This document shows positions 37,414 through 47,441 of a stretch of DNA of 64,000 bases, in pieces; position 1 is the first letter of the stretch, and the number at the start of each line of letters is the position of its first letter. Position numbers and translations under genes: made by a program. This DNA comes from Endobacterium cereale. Its GTDB lineage: Bacteria; Pseudomonadota; Alphaproteobacteria; Rhizobiales; Rhizobiaceae. The notes under the pieces were generated by a model that made no database searches, was not told the DNA's origin, and saw only the letters and a program-made list of their open reading frames with translations. The stretch is from assembly GCF_009617585.1 (NCBI RefSeq), contig NZ_WIXI01000022.1, forward strand, positions 248,001 to 312,000. The letters are read 5' to 3'.

Positions 37414-37776
37414 ATGAGCCTGTTCACGAAAAAGGATTTTGATGCCTTTGTGAAAAAGCTGCCCGGCACGACATTCGTGGACCAGTGGGACAGCCATGTG
37501 GCCAAGGTGGGCGACAAGGCATTTGCGCTTCTGGGCGACGATGAGGCGCGTATCGTCGTCAAATGTTCGGAAGAAAGTTTTGAGATCCTGACGGCGCTCG
37601 AGGGTATCGGCCAGGCACCCTATTTCGCCAAGCGCAAATGGGTGCAGATCGGATCGGGCGCGCCGCTGTCACAGGACGAGGTGGCGCATTACATGATCCG
37701 ATCCTACGAACTGGTTGCGGCGGGGCTGACCAAAAAACTCCGCACGGAACTAGGCATCACCCTGCCTGGCAAATGA
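37414..37776 (+). CDS. MmcQ/YjbR family protein
   Basis: This 120-residue protein belongs to the MmcQ/YjbR (CyaY-like fold) family, with PGTTFVDQWDSHVAKVGDKAF, AKRKWVQIGSG and the C-terminal helix MIRSYELVAAGL. Family members are often called DNA-binding, but the function is not established. It starts 17 bp after coaBC, following GGGGG. Its stop codon abuts the stop of the convergent amidotransferase gene with no gap. Confidence 0.85.
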   Translation: MSLFTKKDFDAFVKKLPGTTFVDQWDSHVAKVGDKAFALLGDDEARIVVKCSEESFEILTALEGIGQAPYFAKRKWVQIGSGAPLSQDEVAHYMIRSYELVAAGLTKKLRTELGITLPGK

Positions 37777-38583
37777 TCAGGCAGCTTCCGACATAAGCTT
37801 GGGCTGAAAGGCTTCCCGCTTCATGCCATCGTCGCAAAGCGTGATGGCGCTGCCATCCGGAATTTCCATCCAGGCATCGACATCGTCATTGAGCGGCTCA
37901 GATACGAGGCAATAACCCGTCGTCTTTCCGCATTTCCCGCCCATCGGCGCCGCATACAGCGTCGGCGGCTTGTGGTCGGTAGCATAACGCACCGCGTAAA
38001 GCTGATTTCCGTCTGAAAACGCTGCGGTAAAGCGTACCAATGCATCGCCGCCATGGCGATGGGAAAAATCCTCGACCGTGGCGATGGCTTCCGCCACGGC
38101 GCCAAAAGGATCGTTCTCAAGACCGAAATGCAGGGCGAGCAGGAACAGAAGCTCGGAATCGGTGGTGCCTGCGCGGGCATCGAACAGCGTATCGGGCAGC
38201 AGCGCCTCCATACGACGGCGAATGCGCTCGAACCCGGAAATCTGGCCATTGTGCATGAACGACCAGCGACCATGCACGAAGGGGTGACAGTTATCGCGAC
38301 GTGTGCCGCCATTGGTGGCGGCGCGCACATGCGCGAGGAAAAGCGGCGAGCGGATCTGACGGGAGAGGCTGCGCAGATTACAATCCGACCATGCCGGCAG
38401 GATATCGCGGTAACGACCGGGTTCCGGGTGATCACCATACCAGGCGATGCCAAAGCCATCGCCATTGGTGGCGGTCTTGGCGCGGTTGGCGCAATGGGAC
38501 TGTTCGATCAGCGAATGTGCGGGCGAGGATACAAGCTCTTCGAGATAAAGAGGGTTACCACGGTAGGCGGCCCAACGGCACAT
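37777..38583 (-). CDS. Class II glutamine amidotransferase (YafJ/EgtC-like)
   Basis: This 268-residue protein starts MCRWAAYRG; after Met removal Cys2 is the N-terminal nucleophile that hydrolyses glutamine or a gamma-glutamyl amide. Other marks are TNGDGFGIAWYG, FLAHVRAATNGG, NCHPFVHGRWSFMHNGQI and DSELLFLLAL. The family includes E. coli YafJ and EgtC of ergothioneine synthesis. No other egt genes are seen, so YafJ-like is the safer label. The start at 38583 is fixed by the need for Cys2. Confidence 0.88.
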   Translation of the reverse strand: MCRWAAYRGNPLYLEELVSSPAHSLIEQSHCANRAKTATNGDGFGIAWYGDHPEPGRYRDILPAWSDCNLRSLSRQIRSPLFLAHVRAATNGGTRRDNCHPFVHGRWSFMHNGQISGFERIRRRMEALLPDTLFDARAGTTDSELLFLLALHFGLENDPFGAVAEAIATVEDFSHRHGGDALVRFTAAFSDGNQLYAVRYATDHKPPTLYAAPMGGKCGKTTGYCLVSEPLNDDVDAWMEIPDGSAITLCDDGMKREAFQPKLMSEAA

Positions 38584-38839
38584 GGGGTTCACTGCTCCGA
38601 TCAAGACCGCGAACAAGACGCGGCGCATTTGTGGAAGGGTCGACGCATTTGGATAACGAAAGCTTAACCTAGCAGCATTCGTGACAGAATTACGACGGTT
38701 GAGGCTTCACATTTTGCAACGCACATAGACAATGTTGCTTAACTGCAACATCGAACGATAGCGTACTGAATGCCCGATATATGGCCATTTCCGGGCAGGC
38801 GGGGTTGCCGGTCTGCGGATGCGGACTAGTTATCACCCC

Positions 38840-39649
38840 ATGTCTCAGCAAGCAAAGTCTCGTGAAGCCACACATGATGGCGGTCTCTCACCGTCCTCTT
38901 CCGGCGTTTCCGACCTCCTTGGCGATTTCGACCGTTTCGCCGTATTTTTCGATATCGATGGCACCCTGATCGATCTGGCCGCCACGCCTGACGGCATTGT
39001 GGTGCCGCCGGAACTGCCGTCCAATCTCGCAGCCGCCTCGCAAAAATTCGGCGGCGCTCTGGCATTGGTGACGGGTCGTGCCCTCTCCTACGCCGACAGG
39101 CTTTTTGAACCGCACCGCTTTCCGATTGCCGGTCTGCATGGCGCGGAGCAGCGCATGGCAGACGGCACGGTGGATCGCATCACGGTGACACCGGAATTCG
39201 AAGCGTTAAAGGCGGAGATCGCCTCCGATGCGGCCGGATGGGACGGCGTTCTGATCGAAGACAAGGGCGCGGCCGTCGGTGCTCATTATCGTCAGGCGCC
39301 GGAGCGGCAGGCCGAACTGGATGCGCTGATGGAACGTGCTGCACAAAAGGCTGGTAGCGAATTCTCTCTGCAACGCGGCAAGATGGTGATCGAGCTGCGC
39401 CCGGCCCGCGCCAGCAAGGGTGAGGCCGTGAAGCGCTTCCTGAGCGAAACGCCCTTTGCCGGACGCCTGCCCATTACTGTGGGCGACGACCTGACCGACG
39501 AGGCGATGTTTCGCGCCGCCAACGAACTCGGCGGCCATTCGATCCGCATCGGTGACAAGACCCTGCCGGATGGCAGCCCCACCGCTGCAACCCTGCTGCT
39601 TTCCTCCGCACAGGAGCTTCGCGATATTCTGGCTGGCCTCGCGCGCTAA
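38840..39649 (+). CDS. otsB: Trehalose-6-phosphate phosphatase
   Basis: OtsB dephosphorylates trehalose-6-phosphate to the osmoprotectant trehalose. This HAD-superfamily protein of about 269 residues has the nucleophile motif FFDIDGTLIDL, LVTGRALSYADRLF, and the metal-binding VGDDLTDEAMF. It precedes otsA by 39 bp. The start is uncertain: ATG at 38819 and 38840 both lack a good ribosome site, and the first ~30 residues are not conserved domain. Confidence 0.92.
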   Translation: MSQQAKSREATHDGGLSPSSSGVSDLLGDFDRFAVFFDIDGTLIDLAATPDGIVVPPELPSNLAAASQKFGGALALVTGRALSYADRLFEPHRFPIAGLHGAEQRMADGTVDRITVTPEFEALKAEIASDAAGWDGVLIEDKGAAVGAHYRQAPERQAELDALMERAAQKAGSEFSLQRGKMVIELRPARASKGEAVKRFLSETPFAGRLPITVGDDLTDEAMFRAANELGGHSIRIGDKTLPDGSPTAATLLLSSAQELRDILAGLAR

Positions 39650-39688
39650 GCGGCCTATCATACCGATAATCTCTGAAAGGAATTTGCC

Positions 39689-41068
39689 TTGAGCCGCCTT
39701 GTGGTCGTTTCGAACCGCGTCACCATTCCGAAAAAAGCCGGTGACGCACCGGCCGGCGGTCTTGCCGTTGCCCTGCAGGCAGCGCTGGAGGAACGCGGCG
39801 GCATCTGGATGGGCTGGTCCGGCAATTCCAGCGGCGATCGCGAGCCGGAAAAGCTCGACATCATCGAGCGCGGCAATATCACCTATGCGCTGACCGACCT
39901 GACCGATACCGACGTTGAGGAATATTACCACGGTTTTGCCAACCGCGTGCTCTGGCCGATCTGTCATTACCGACTGGATCTGGCCGAATATGCCCGCAAG
40001 GAAATGGCCGGTTATTTTCGCGTCAACCGCTTCTTCGCTCACAAGCTGGCGCCGCTCCTAAAAGAAGACGACATCATATGGGTGCATGACTATCACCTGA
40101 TCCCGCTGGCTGCCGAACTGCGTCAGATGGGCATCAAGAACAAAATCGGCTTCTTCCTGCATATCCCGTGGCCGCCGGCCGACGTGCTGTTTGCCATGCC
40201 GGTGCATGAACAGATCATGCGCGGGCTTTCGCAATACGACCTCGTCGGCTTCCACACCGATTTCGACCTCGACAATTTTGGCGGCGGGTTGGTGCGGGAG
40301 GGCATTGGTGAGCGGCTGGAGGGTGGCAAGAAATTCTCCACCTATGGCCGCACCTTCAAAGGTGGCGCCTATCCGATCTCGATCGAAACCAAGGCCTTTG
40401 CCCAGTATGCGGTGAAGGCGGCCCGCAATGTCATGGTCAAGAAGGCCCATGACAGCATCGAGGGCCGCGATCTCATCATCGGCGTCGACCGGCTGGATTA
40501 TTCCAAGGGCATTACCCAGCGCATCGACGCGTTCGAACAGTTCGTGAAACTCAACCCGGCCTACCAGAACAAGGTGACCTATCTTCAGGTCACGCCGAAA
40601 TCGCGCTCTGAAGTGCCGGAATATGAGCAGATGCAGCGCACCGTGGCCGAACAGGCGGGACGCGTGAACGGCGCACTCGGGCAAGTGGACTGGACACCGA
40701 TCCGCTACGTCAACCGCTCCATCGCACGACCGCTGCTGGCTGGCCTCTACAGGCTTGCCAAGATCGGCCTTGTGACGCCGCTGCGCGACGGCATGAATCT
40801 CGTCGCCAAGGAATATGTTGCGGCACAGGACCCGGAAGATCCGGGTGTGCTGGTGCTGTCCCGCTTTGCCGGTGCGGCCCGCGAACTGAAGGGTGCGCTG
40901 CTGGTGAACCCCTACGATATCGAAGGCACTGCGCACGCCATCGCGCGAGGTCTCAGCATGTCGCTGGAAGAGCGCAAACAGCGGTGGAGCGAGATGATGG
41001 ACCATCTGCTGGAATACGATATCAACCGCTGGTGCGACGACTTTTTGAAAGACCTGACGGCGGATTGA
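39689..41068 (+). CDS. otsA: Trehalose-6-phosphate synthase
   Basis: OtsA (GT20) makes trehalose-6-phosphate from UDP-glucose and glucose-6-phosphate. The 459-residue protein has SRLVVVSNRV at the start, WPICHYRLDL, DIIWVHDYHLIPLAAEL, FLHIPWPP, GVDRLDYSKGI, and the C-terminal TPLRDGMNLVAKEYV. Translation begins with TTG at 39689, supported by GAAAGGA seven bases upstream. It follows otsB, making the full two-step pathway. Confidence 0.95.
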   Translation: MSRLVVVSNRVTIPKKAGDAPAGGLAVALQAALEERGGIWMGWSGNSSGDREPEKLDIIERGNITYALTDLTDTDVEEYYHGFANRVLWPICHYRLDLAEYARKEMAGYFRVNRFFAHKLAPLLKEDDIIWVHDYHLIPLAAELRQMGIKNKIGFFLHIPWPPADVLFAMPVHEQIMRGLSQYDLVGFHTDFDLDNFGGGLVREGIGERLEGGKKFSTYGRTFKGGAYPISIETKAFAQYAVKAARNVMVKKAHDSIEGRDLIIGVDRLDYSKGITQRIDAFEQFVKLNPAYQNKVTYLQVTPKSRSEVPEYEQMQRTVAEQAGRVNGALGQVDWTPIRYVNRSIARPLLAGLYRLAKIGLVTPLRDGMNLVAKEYVAAQDPEDPGVLVLSRFAGAARELKGALLVNPYDIEGTAHAIARGLSMSLEERKQRWSEMMDHLLEYDINRWCDDFLKDLTAD

Positions 41069-41143
41069 GATATCCGGGATGCTTGACAGCCACTTCTCAC
41101 AGGGCTCTGTCTGGCAGCGTCAGACCATTTGGAGGAAAACACT

Positions 41144-41353
41144 ATGAAGATCAGCGCACGCAACCGCTTCAAAGGCAAGGTCGTCGAGGTGACCAAGGGC
41201 GCCACCACAGCCCATGTCCGCATCGACCTCGGCAATGGCCTCGTCGTCACCTCATCAATCACCAACGAGGCGGTCGACGAGCTTGAACTGACTGTCGGTT
41301 CCGACGCCTATGCCGTGATCAAAGCATCCGACGTGATGGTCGCAATCGACTGA
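41144..41353 (+). CDS. Molbindin-type single Mop (TOBE) domain protein
   Basis: This 69-residue protein is a single Mop domain: MKISARNRFKGKVVEVTKGATT, then VVTSSITNEAVDEL and YAVIKASDVMVAID. Such molbindins assemble into hexamers that store molybdate or tungstate. A strong GGAGGAAAA ribosome site precedes it. No modABC transporter is nearby, so it works as a stand-alone carrier. Confidence 0.93.
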   Translation: MKISARNRFKGKVVEVTKGATTAHVRIDLGNGLVVTSSITNEAVDELELTVGSDAYAVIKASDVMVAID

Positions 41354-41369
41354 ACACCCCAACCAGCCG

Positions 41370-41885
41370 CTATGCGCACGGAAGATTTTCGTCCGTCTGA
41401 AAATCTCCCGGCTGTGGCGGCGCGATCGGCTTGAACAGCGTGCGGTCGGGTTTCAGGTCGATCAACGGCGTGCCATCGAGACAATCGAGGCCGCGAACCA
41501 GAAGCACATGGCCGTCGACCCCTTCCAGTTTGACGATCGATGTGCCGATCGGGTTCGGCCGTACCGGCGAGCGCAGCGAAAACGTCCCGTGGATCTTGCC
41601 GTTGCTGGCCGGGCTCTGCAGCACGAGGTCGCGTCGCGATTGGTGCAGCCAATAAAGAATTTCCAGACGCTCGAAGTTTTCGACACCCTTCAGCGCCGGC
41701 ACCCATGGCTCATAAATCTCGATCCGGCACAGCGGTCCATCGTGACGGCCCTGGCGCGGTGTTTCCATACGAGATGTCCACGGCGTCGAAATCCGGCCGA
41801 TGAAGGTCAGACCAGCATCTGTCGGCTCGGGCGGTGTGATCTGAACCTCATTTTCGCGGATTTCGTTTTCGCGTACCAAATTCAT
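41370..41885 (-). CDS. trmO: TrmO-type tRNA (t6A37) methyltransferase
   Basis: TrmO (TsaA/YaeB family) methylates threonylcarbamoyladenosine at position 37 of tRNA using SAM. The 171-residue beta-barrel protein has FIGRISTPW, RIEIYEPWVPALKGVENFER, LEILYWLHQSRRDL, SLRSPVRPNPIGTSIVKL and LDGTPLIDLKP, all family signatures. It lies convergent to the molbindin gene. Confidence 0.92.
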   Translation of the reverse strand: MNLVRENEIRENEVQITPPEPTDAGLTFIGRISTPWTSRMETPRQGRHDGPLCRIEIYEPWVPALKGVENFERLEILYWLHQSRRDLVLQSPASNGKIHGTFSLRSPVRPNPIGTSIVKLEGVDGHVLLVRGLDCLDGTPLIDLKPDRTLFKPIAPPQPGDFQTDENLPCA

Positions 41886-42023
41886 CTCTCCCGATCACAT
41901 ATGCTCGATATGTCTTTTAAAACATATCACATCGATACGAAGGATATCTGCCGCAAAATTCCGGAAAATCGAGACGAGAATGGCACTCTTCCATTCACGA
42001 GAATGCGGCGATAAAGCTCACTC

Positions 42024-42614
42024 ATGTTCCAACTCGCGCAAGCCGTCACATTCGAACAGACCGTCAAGAACAGCCGGTTTGCGGCTATCGCCCTTCCCGT
42101 TGCCAGCGAGGAAGAGGCAAAGGCTGCACTGGCCGAACACGGCTTTGCCGACGCCAACCACAATTGCTGGGCTTGGCGGATCGGTTCGGCCTATCGTTTT
42201 TCCGATGATGGGGAGCCAAGCGGCACGGCGGGCAAGCCGATCCTTGCCGCAATCGACGGCCAGTCGCTGGATCAGGTTCTGGTGATCGTTACCCGCTGGT
42301 TCGGCGGCATTCTTTTGGGCAGTGGCGGACTGGTGCGCGCCTATGGCGGCACGGCGGCGGCCTGTTTGCGTACGGCATCGCTGGTAGAGGTGAAACCCGC
42401 CATTCAGGGTGTTGTGGAGATCGAATTTTCCGATCTGGCCCGCGTAAAGGCAAAACTTCTGGTCATCACCGATCTCGCCATCTCGGAGGAACAGTTTAGC
42501 GCAACGGGCGCCGACCTTGTTCTACGCATACCGGAAGCGGAGACCGAAACCGTTTCACGGCTGATCTCCGACCTTACCAGTGGACGTGCCAAATTAAAGC
42601 TCGACGAGCCTTGA
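42024..42614 (+). CDS. YigZ/IMPACT family protein
   Basis: This 196-residue protein has the IMPACT N-terminal domain: NSRFAAIALPVASEEEA, the SDDGEPSGTAGKPIL motif, and VIVTRWFGGILLGSGGLVRAYG, followed by the small C-terminal DUF1949 domain (about 130-196). Relatives bind ribosomes or nucleic acids; the biochemical role is unsettled. Its stop lies 3 bp from the convergent prfC stop. Confidence 0.9.
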   Translation: MFQLAQAVTFEQTVKNSRFAAIALPVASEEEAKAALAEHGFADANHNCWAWRIGSAYRFSDDGEPSGTAGKPILAAIDGQSLDQVLVIVTRWFGGILLGSGGLVRAYGGTAAACLRTASLVEVKPAIQGVVEIEFSDLARVKAKLLVITDLAISEEQFSATGADLVLRIPEAETETVSRLISDLTSGRAKLKLDEP

Positions 42615-42617
42615 AAA

Positions 42618-44198
42618 TCACGCCGCCTTGGCGACGTGATATTCCTTGATGGCAGCCATCTTGATGGCCGGATAACGCTCCGATTCATACCGCAGCGAAA
42701 ACGAGTCCTGCGCCAGAAACACCGGATCGCCATCGAGATCGCGGGCAATATCGCCGCGCTTGACGGTGACGAATTTTTCCAGCTCCGCCTTGTCATCACA
42801 CGACACCCAGCGGCACACGGAGAAGCGCGACATTTCGAACGAGACCGGCAGCGAATATTCTGCCGACAGACGCTCCTTCAAAACATCCAGCTGCAGCGCA
42901 CCGACGACGCCAACGATGGCTGGTGAACCGTCTTCAGGCGAAAACAGCTGCACGACGCCTTCCTCGGCCATCTGCTGCAGGGCTTCCTTGAGTTTTTTCG
43001 CCTTCATCGCATCTTCAAGACGGACACGGCGCAGAATTTCGGGCGAAAAGTTCGGGACGCCCTGGAAAACCAGGTTTTCGCCTTCGGTCAGCGTATCACC
43101 GATACGAAGCGTGCCGTGGTTGGGAATGCCGACAACGTCGCCGGCAAAAGCGGTATCTGCGATATGGCGCTGCGAGGCAAAGAAGAACTGCGGCGCAGTG
43201 AGGCCCAGCTGCTTGCCCGTGCGCGCCAGACGCGCCTTCATGCCGCGCTCCAGCTTGCCGGAGCAGATGCGCGCAAAGGCGATACGGTCGCGGTGGTTCG
43301 GGTCCATGTTCGCCTGGATCTTGAAGACGAAGGCGGTCATCTTTTCTTCTGCGGCATGCACCGTGCGGATATCGGCCACCTGATCGCGCGGCGGAGGCGC
43401 AAAGTCGGCAAGCGCGTTGATCAGATCACGCACCCCGAAATTACGCAGCGCCGAGCCGAAGAATACCGGCGTCATATGGCCCTCGAGAAAAGCCTGTCGG
43501 TCGAAAGGACGGCAAGCCTCCCGCGCCAGTTCGACTTCATCGACAAATGCAGCGCGTTCGTTTTCCGGCAGACGATCAGCCACGGCCTGCGGGCCGTTGA
43601 CAGTTACAGCCTCTTCACTGTCTGGACCGCGCACCTTGTTTGTCGCCAGCTGATAAGATCCGCAAAAACTCTTGGAGCGGCCGATCGGCCAGGTGATCGG
43701 AGCCGTATCCAGCGCCAGCTTTTCTTCCACCTCATCGAGGATCTCGAAAATGTCGCGGCTTTCGCGGTCCATCTTGTTGATGAAGGTGATGATCGGAATG
43801 TCGCGCATGCGGCAGACTTCGAACAGCTTTAGCGTTCGCGGTTCAATACCTTTTGCGGCGTCGATGACCATGATCGCCGCATCGACGGCTGTCAGCGTAC
43901 GATAGGTGTCATCGGCAAAGTCTTCGTGACCGGGCGTATCGAGGATATTGAAGACCTTGTCGGCATATTCGAAGGTCATCACCGAGGTCACGACAGAGAT
44001 GCCGCGTTCGCGTTCGATCTTCATCCAGTCGGACCGCGTCTGGATGCGATCCTTCTTGGCCTTGACCTCACCGGCGAGCTGAATGGCGCCGCCGAACAGC
44101 AGCAGCTTTTCGGTGAGCGTGGTTTTACCGGCATCCGGGTGGGCGATGATCGCAAAAGTGCGGCGGCGGGAAACCGCCTCTGCCAATGTTTCGGCCAT
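42618..44198 (-). CDS. prfC: Peptide chain release factor 3
   Basis: RF3 is the GTPase that removes RF1/RF2 from ribosomes after termination. The 526-residue protein has the G1 motif [15 protein letters not shown], switch [18 protein letters not shown], the G4 motif [12 protein letters not shown], and the RF3-specific C-terminal domain. Met at 44198 follows AAAGGA at good spacing; a TTG 9 bases upstream is a less likely start. Confidence 0.95.
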   Translation of the reverse strand: MAETLAEAVSRRRTFAIIAHPDAGKTTLTEKLLLFGGAIQLAGEVKAKKDRIQTRSDWMKIERERGISVVTSVMTFEYADKVFNILDTPGHEDFADDTYRTLTAVDAAIMVIDAAKGIEPRTLKLFEVCRMRDIPIITFINKMDRESRDIFEILDEVEEKLALDTAPITWPIGRSKSFCGSYQLATNKVRGPDSEEAVTVNGPQAVADRLPENERAAFVDEVELAREACRPFDRQAFLEGHMTPVFFGSALRNFGVRDLINALADFAPPPRDQVADIRTVHAAEEKMTAFVFKIQANMDPNHRDRIAFARICSGKLERGMKARLARTGKQLGLTAPQFFFASQRHIADTAFAGDVVGIPNHGTLRIGDTLTEGENLVFQGVPNFSPEILRRVRLEDAMKAKKLKEALQQMAEEGVVQLFSPEDGSPAIVGVVGALQLDVLKERLSAEYSLPVSFEMSRFSVCRWVSCDDKAELEKFVTVKRGDIARDLDGDPVFLAQDSFSLRYESERYPAIKMAAIKEYHVAKAA

Positions 44199-44295
44199 TT
44201 TTGTCAAATCCTTTGAGTTGCCGCCTTCTAGCGGCTTAGTGGATAACTTTCAATTCGTGTTTGACCCCGACAGTTGCCGCCCTGCTAATAGGATT

Positions 44296-44766
44296 ATGAA
44301 CATTCACGCATCCTCACCGCCCGAACTGAAACTCCTCCGCCTGCCGAATGGCGACGGACTGGAACTTCCATCCTATGAAACATCCGGTGCCGCCGGCATG
44401 GACCTGCGCGCAGCCGTTGCCGAAGACGGCGCCATCACACTCGCGCCGGGCAAGCGAGCGCTTGTGCCGACCGGCTTCGTGTTCGAGATTCCGCATGGCT
44501 TTGAAGCGCAGATTCGCCCGCGCTCCGGTCTTGCCCTCAAGAACGGCATCACCTGCCTCAACTCTCCCGGCACGATCGACAGCGATTACCGCGGTGAAGT
44601 GAAAGTCATTCTGGCCAATCTCAGCGACGAGGACTTTGTCATCACCCGCGGCATGCGGATCGCGCAGATGGTAATTGCGCCGGTGACGCAGGTTCGTGTG
44701 ACCGAGATTTCCGAAACGACCGAAACCGCTCGCGGCGCCGGCGGTTTCGGTTCGACCGGCGTATAA
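44296..44766 (+). CDS. dut: dUTPase
   Basis: This 156-residue enzyme hydrolyses dUTP to dUMP, keeping uracil out of DNA. All five motifs are visible: [50 protein letters not shown] and the flexible C-terminal [10 protein letters not shown]. It is divergent from prfC. The next gene overlaps its stop by one base (TAATG). Confidence 0.96.
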   Translation: MNIHASSPPELKLLRLPNGDGLELPSYETSGAAGMDLRAAVAEDGAITLAPGKRALVPTGFVFEIPHGFEAQIRPRSGLALKNGITCLNSPGTIDSDYRGEVKVILANLSDEDFVITRGMRIAQMVIAPVTQVRVTEISETTETARGAGGFGSTGV

Positions 44767-45674
44767 TGACCGGCCGCGCGGCTGTCCTTCAGGCGAGCGG
44801 CCTGACATTCCGGCAATATGACCTTGATGATGCTGCCCGCCGGGCAGCACTGACCGCGCTTCTCTACGACATCTTTGGCATCGACATTACCCCGCTCGAC
44901 CATCTGGGCGGGCATGATGCCAGCAGCATGGCCTTCGGCTGGTTCGATGATGACGACCGGCTGATTGCCAATCTTTCCGCCTTTACTATGCCGACAATGA
45001 TCGATGGCCGGTCAGTGCGCGCCGCTGGCCTGCAATCCGGTGCCGTGCGGCCGGAATTTCGTGGACGCGGGCTGTTTCGAGACGTAACGGAAAAGGCCCT
45101 TGCATGGTGTGATGCGCAGGCTTTCGAGGCCGTGTTGCTCTACACGGAGAAACCGGCGCTTTACGAAAAGCACGGGTTTGTGGTTTTGCCGCAAAGCCGG
45201 TTTCTTGCAGAGATGCCGGCAGTCGGCGGAGCCGGCTGGTCTGCCCGTCGACTTGATCTCCACCAACCCGGCGACCTCGCCCTGACCCGAAAGATGCTGG
45301 CGACGAGAACGCCCGTTTCCAAGCATTTTGCAGTTGCGAGCCAAAGCGAAATGTTTCTCCTAAACGCCTGGCTGTCAGACGATGTCCGGCTCGATTATCT
45401 GGTAAGGCTGGACGCGATCATCGCCTGGCGTTTCAACCGGGAAAATACGTTCGAACTGCTCGACATCGTGGCGCAAGACATACCGGCACTCGCCGACATC
45501 TTGTCCGCGATGGGTCGGACGCCGAGCCGCGTGGCGGTCGATTTCGTGCCCGACCGTCTTGGATGCGGCGTTACAACCGCGGCAGATGACCACCCACTGG
45601 TCCTGATGATGCGCGGCCCTGACAATCGCCGCCCAATCGACCCGATCCGCTTGCCGGAACTGGCGCATTTCTGA
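44766..45674 (+). CDS. GNAT-family acetyltransferase (Eis-like N-terminal domain)
   Basis: This 302-residue protein has a GNAT acetyl-CoA-binding domain (about 20-140) with LQSGAVRPEFRGRGLFRDV, where the RGRGL loop binds pyrophosphate, and LLYTEKPALYEKHGFVVL. The C-terminal half is less conserved and may bind substrate. Its start overlaps the dut stop codon (TAATG), implying translational coupling. Substrate unknown. Confidence 0.82.
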   Translation: MTGRAAVLQASGLTFRQYDLDDAARRAALTALLYDIFGIDITPLDHLGGHDASSMAFGWFDDDDRLIANLSAFTMPTMIDGRSVRAAGLQSGAVRPEFRGRGLFRDVTEKALAWCDAQAFEAVLLYTEKPALYEKHGFVVLPQSRFLAEMPAVGGAGWSARRLDLHQPGDLALTRKMLATRTPVSKHFAVASQSEMFLLNAWLSDDVRLDYLVRLDAIIAWRFNRENTFELLDIVAQDIPALADILSAMGRTPSRVAVDFVPDRLGCGVTTAADDHPLVLMMRGPDNRRPIDPIRLPELAHF

Positions 45675-45677
45675 TTG

Positions 45678-46235
45678 TCAGAAACGGATATCTGCGACCG
45701 ATTGAACCGTCACGAGATGCACACCAGCATCGAAATCGTCCAGCACCATGTTGTGATGATCGATGATCGCCTCGAAGGACAAGTCACCCATGTCCGCCGT
45801 CATATGGCCGTCAGCGAGCAGGGTCACGTCGTAGCCTATGGAAACCGCGCGACGCACCGTCGTATCGACGCAGAACTGCGTCATGCAGCCGCCGACCACG
45901 AGACCAGTAATGCCACGCTCCTGCAGGCGGGTTTCGAGATCGGTTTCGAAAAAGCTGTCGCAAGCCCGTTTGCTCACGACAACATCTCCTTCGTCGGCAG
46001 CAATTTCGGGTCGAAGTTTCCAGCCTTTCGATCCTTTCGCAAGCCGGTGCGTCTCGCTGCCGTCGTGCTGCACCAGAATGACCGGAATTCCGGCTGCGCG
46101 GGCTGATTGCTTGAGTGCGCCAAGGCGGGTGCAGAGGTCATCAAGCGCCTTGTCGATCACGACCTGTCGATCTCCCGCTCCGAGACCCGAGAGGATGGCG
46201 TTCTGCACATCGATGATGAGAAGGGCTGTGGTCAC
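45678..46235 (-). CDS. Isochorismatase-family cysteine hydrolase
   Basis: This 185-residue protein has the isochorismatase fold with the catalytic Asp in [11 protein letters not shown], Lys in [16 protein letters not shown], and the nucleophile Cys in [14 protein letters not shown]. The complete Asp-Lys-Cys triad suggests an amidase of the nicotinamidase/carbamoylsarcosine class. Substrate unknown. Its stop is 3 bp from the convergent acetyltransferase stop. Confidence 0.88.
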   Translation of the reverse strand: MTTALLIIDVQNAILSGLGAGDRQVVIDKALDDLCTRLGALKQSARAAGIPVILVQHDGSETHRLAKGSKGWKLRPEIAADEGDVVVSKRACDSFFETDLETRLQERGITGLVVGGCMTQFCVDTTVRRAVSIGYDVTLLADGHMTADMGDLSFEAIIDHHNMVLDDFDAGVHLVTVQSVADIRF

Positions 46236-46420
46236 GACATGGCTCCCGACGGGTCAAGTTGCTGTTTATCAACATGCTTTGTTGTGGCGAAAGATTTAAC
46301 CCGGAACGGCGGAAAAACAGAGTTTTTTTCTCATGCCACAGGAAGGTTCCGTCAGACTGTTCTCGCATAGGCGGACAAGAACACTTATTTTCCGATCACA
46401 TGCCTGAACGGAGAACGACA

Positions 46421-47386
46421 ATGTCCGACAAGAAGCCCGGCCGCGGCCGCATCTATTCCTCCATCACAGACACAATCGGAGACACGCCGCTGGTGCGGCT
46501 GGACAAGCTGGCCAGTGAAAACGGCGTGAAGGCCAACATTCTGGCCAAGCTGGAATTCTTCAATCCGATCGCATCCGTTAAGGATCGTATCGGGGTTGCC
46601 ATGCTGGAAGCTGCGGAAGCGAGCGGCCGTATCGCGCCGGGCAAGACCACGCTGATCGAGCCGACCTCCGGCAATACCGGCATTGCGCTCGCCTTTGCCG
46701 CAGCCGCCAAGGGTTACCGCCTGATCCTCACCATGCCGGAAACGATGTCGATTGAACGCCGCAAGATGCTGGCACTTCTTGGCGCCGAACTGGTGCTGAC
46801 GGAGGGCGCAAAGGGGATGAAGGGCGCGATCGCCAAGGCCGAGGAACTGGCTGCCTCCACACCCGACGCCATCATTCCCCAGCAGTTCGAAAATCCGGCC
46901 AACCCGGAAATCCACCGCAAGACGACGGCGGAAGAGATCTGGAACGACACCGACGGCAAGGTCGATATTTTTGTGGCAGGCATCGGCACCGGCGGCACGA
47001 TTACGGGTGTCGGCCAAGTGCTGAAGGCACGAAATCCGAACGTCAAGGTTATTGCCGTCGAGCCAAAAGAATCACCGGTACTTTCCGGCGGCGAACCCGG
47101 CCCGCACAAGATACAGGGCATTGGCGCCGGTTTTGCGCCGAAAATTCTCGACACGGATATCTATGACGAGATCGTCACCGTCGCCAGCGCTGACGCGCTG
47201 GAGACCGCCCGCCATGTGGCGCGGCTGGAAGGCGTGCCGGTGGGCATCTCCTCCGGTGCTGCACTGAAGGCGGCAATCGAGATCGGCAGCCGTCCGGAAA
47301 ATGCGGGAAAGAACGTTGTCGTGATCATTCCGTCCTTTGCCGAGCGTTATCTTTCGACGGCGCTGTTCGAAGGCCTTGGCGGCTGA
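46421..47386 (+). CDS. cysK: Cysteine synthase A (O-acetylserine sulfhydrylase)
   Basis: CysK makes cysteine from O-acetylserine and sulfide. The 321-residue PLP enzyme has the cofactor Lys in [12 protein letters not shown], the substrate loop [12 protein letters not shown], the phosphate-binding [15 protein letters not shown] and the C-terminal [13 protein letters not shown]. An upstream in-frame ATG at 46259 adds non-conserved sequence; 46421 begins the conserved protein after a GGAG. Confidence 0.94.
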   Translation: MSDKKPGRGRIYSSITDTIGDTPLVRLDKLASENGVKANILAKLEFFNPIASVKDRIGVAMLEAAEASGRIAPGKTTLIEPTSGNTGIALAFAAAAKGYRLILTMPETMSIERRKMLALLGAELVLTEGAKGMKGAIAKAEELAASTPDAIIPQQFENPANPEIHRKTTAEEIWNDTDGKVDIFVAGIGTGGTITGVGQVLKARNPNVKVIAVEPKESPVLSGGEPGPHKIQGIGAGFAPKILDTDIYDEIVTVASADALETARHVARLEGVPVGISSGAALKAAIEIGSRPENAGKNVVVIIPSFAERYLSTALFEGLGG

Positions 47387-47402
47387 CGCCATCACATGTC
47401 TT

Positions 47403-47426
47403 GCCGGGCTGCGCAAGCGGCCCGGC
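47403..47426. terminator. Bidirectional hairpin between cysK and the ComM-like gene
   Basis: GCCGGGC-T-GC pairs with GC-G-GCCCGGC around a GCAA tetraloop, just after cysK and before the end of the convergent gene. It lacks a long U run on either side, so termination strength is uncertain. Confidence 0.6.
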
Positions 47427-47441
47427 TATTCCTGACCGTCG

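Noticed and set aside
37777..38583. EgtC of ergothioneine synthesis
   Set aside because: The class II amidotransferase lacks neighbouring egtB or egtD and fits the broader YafJ family; a link to the betaine operon 6 kb away is not supported.
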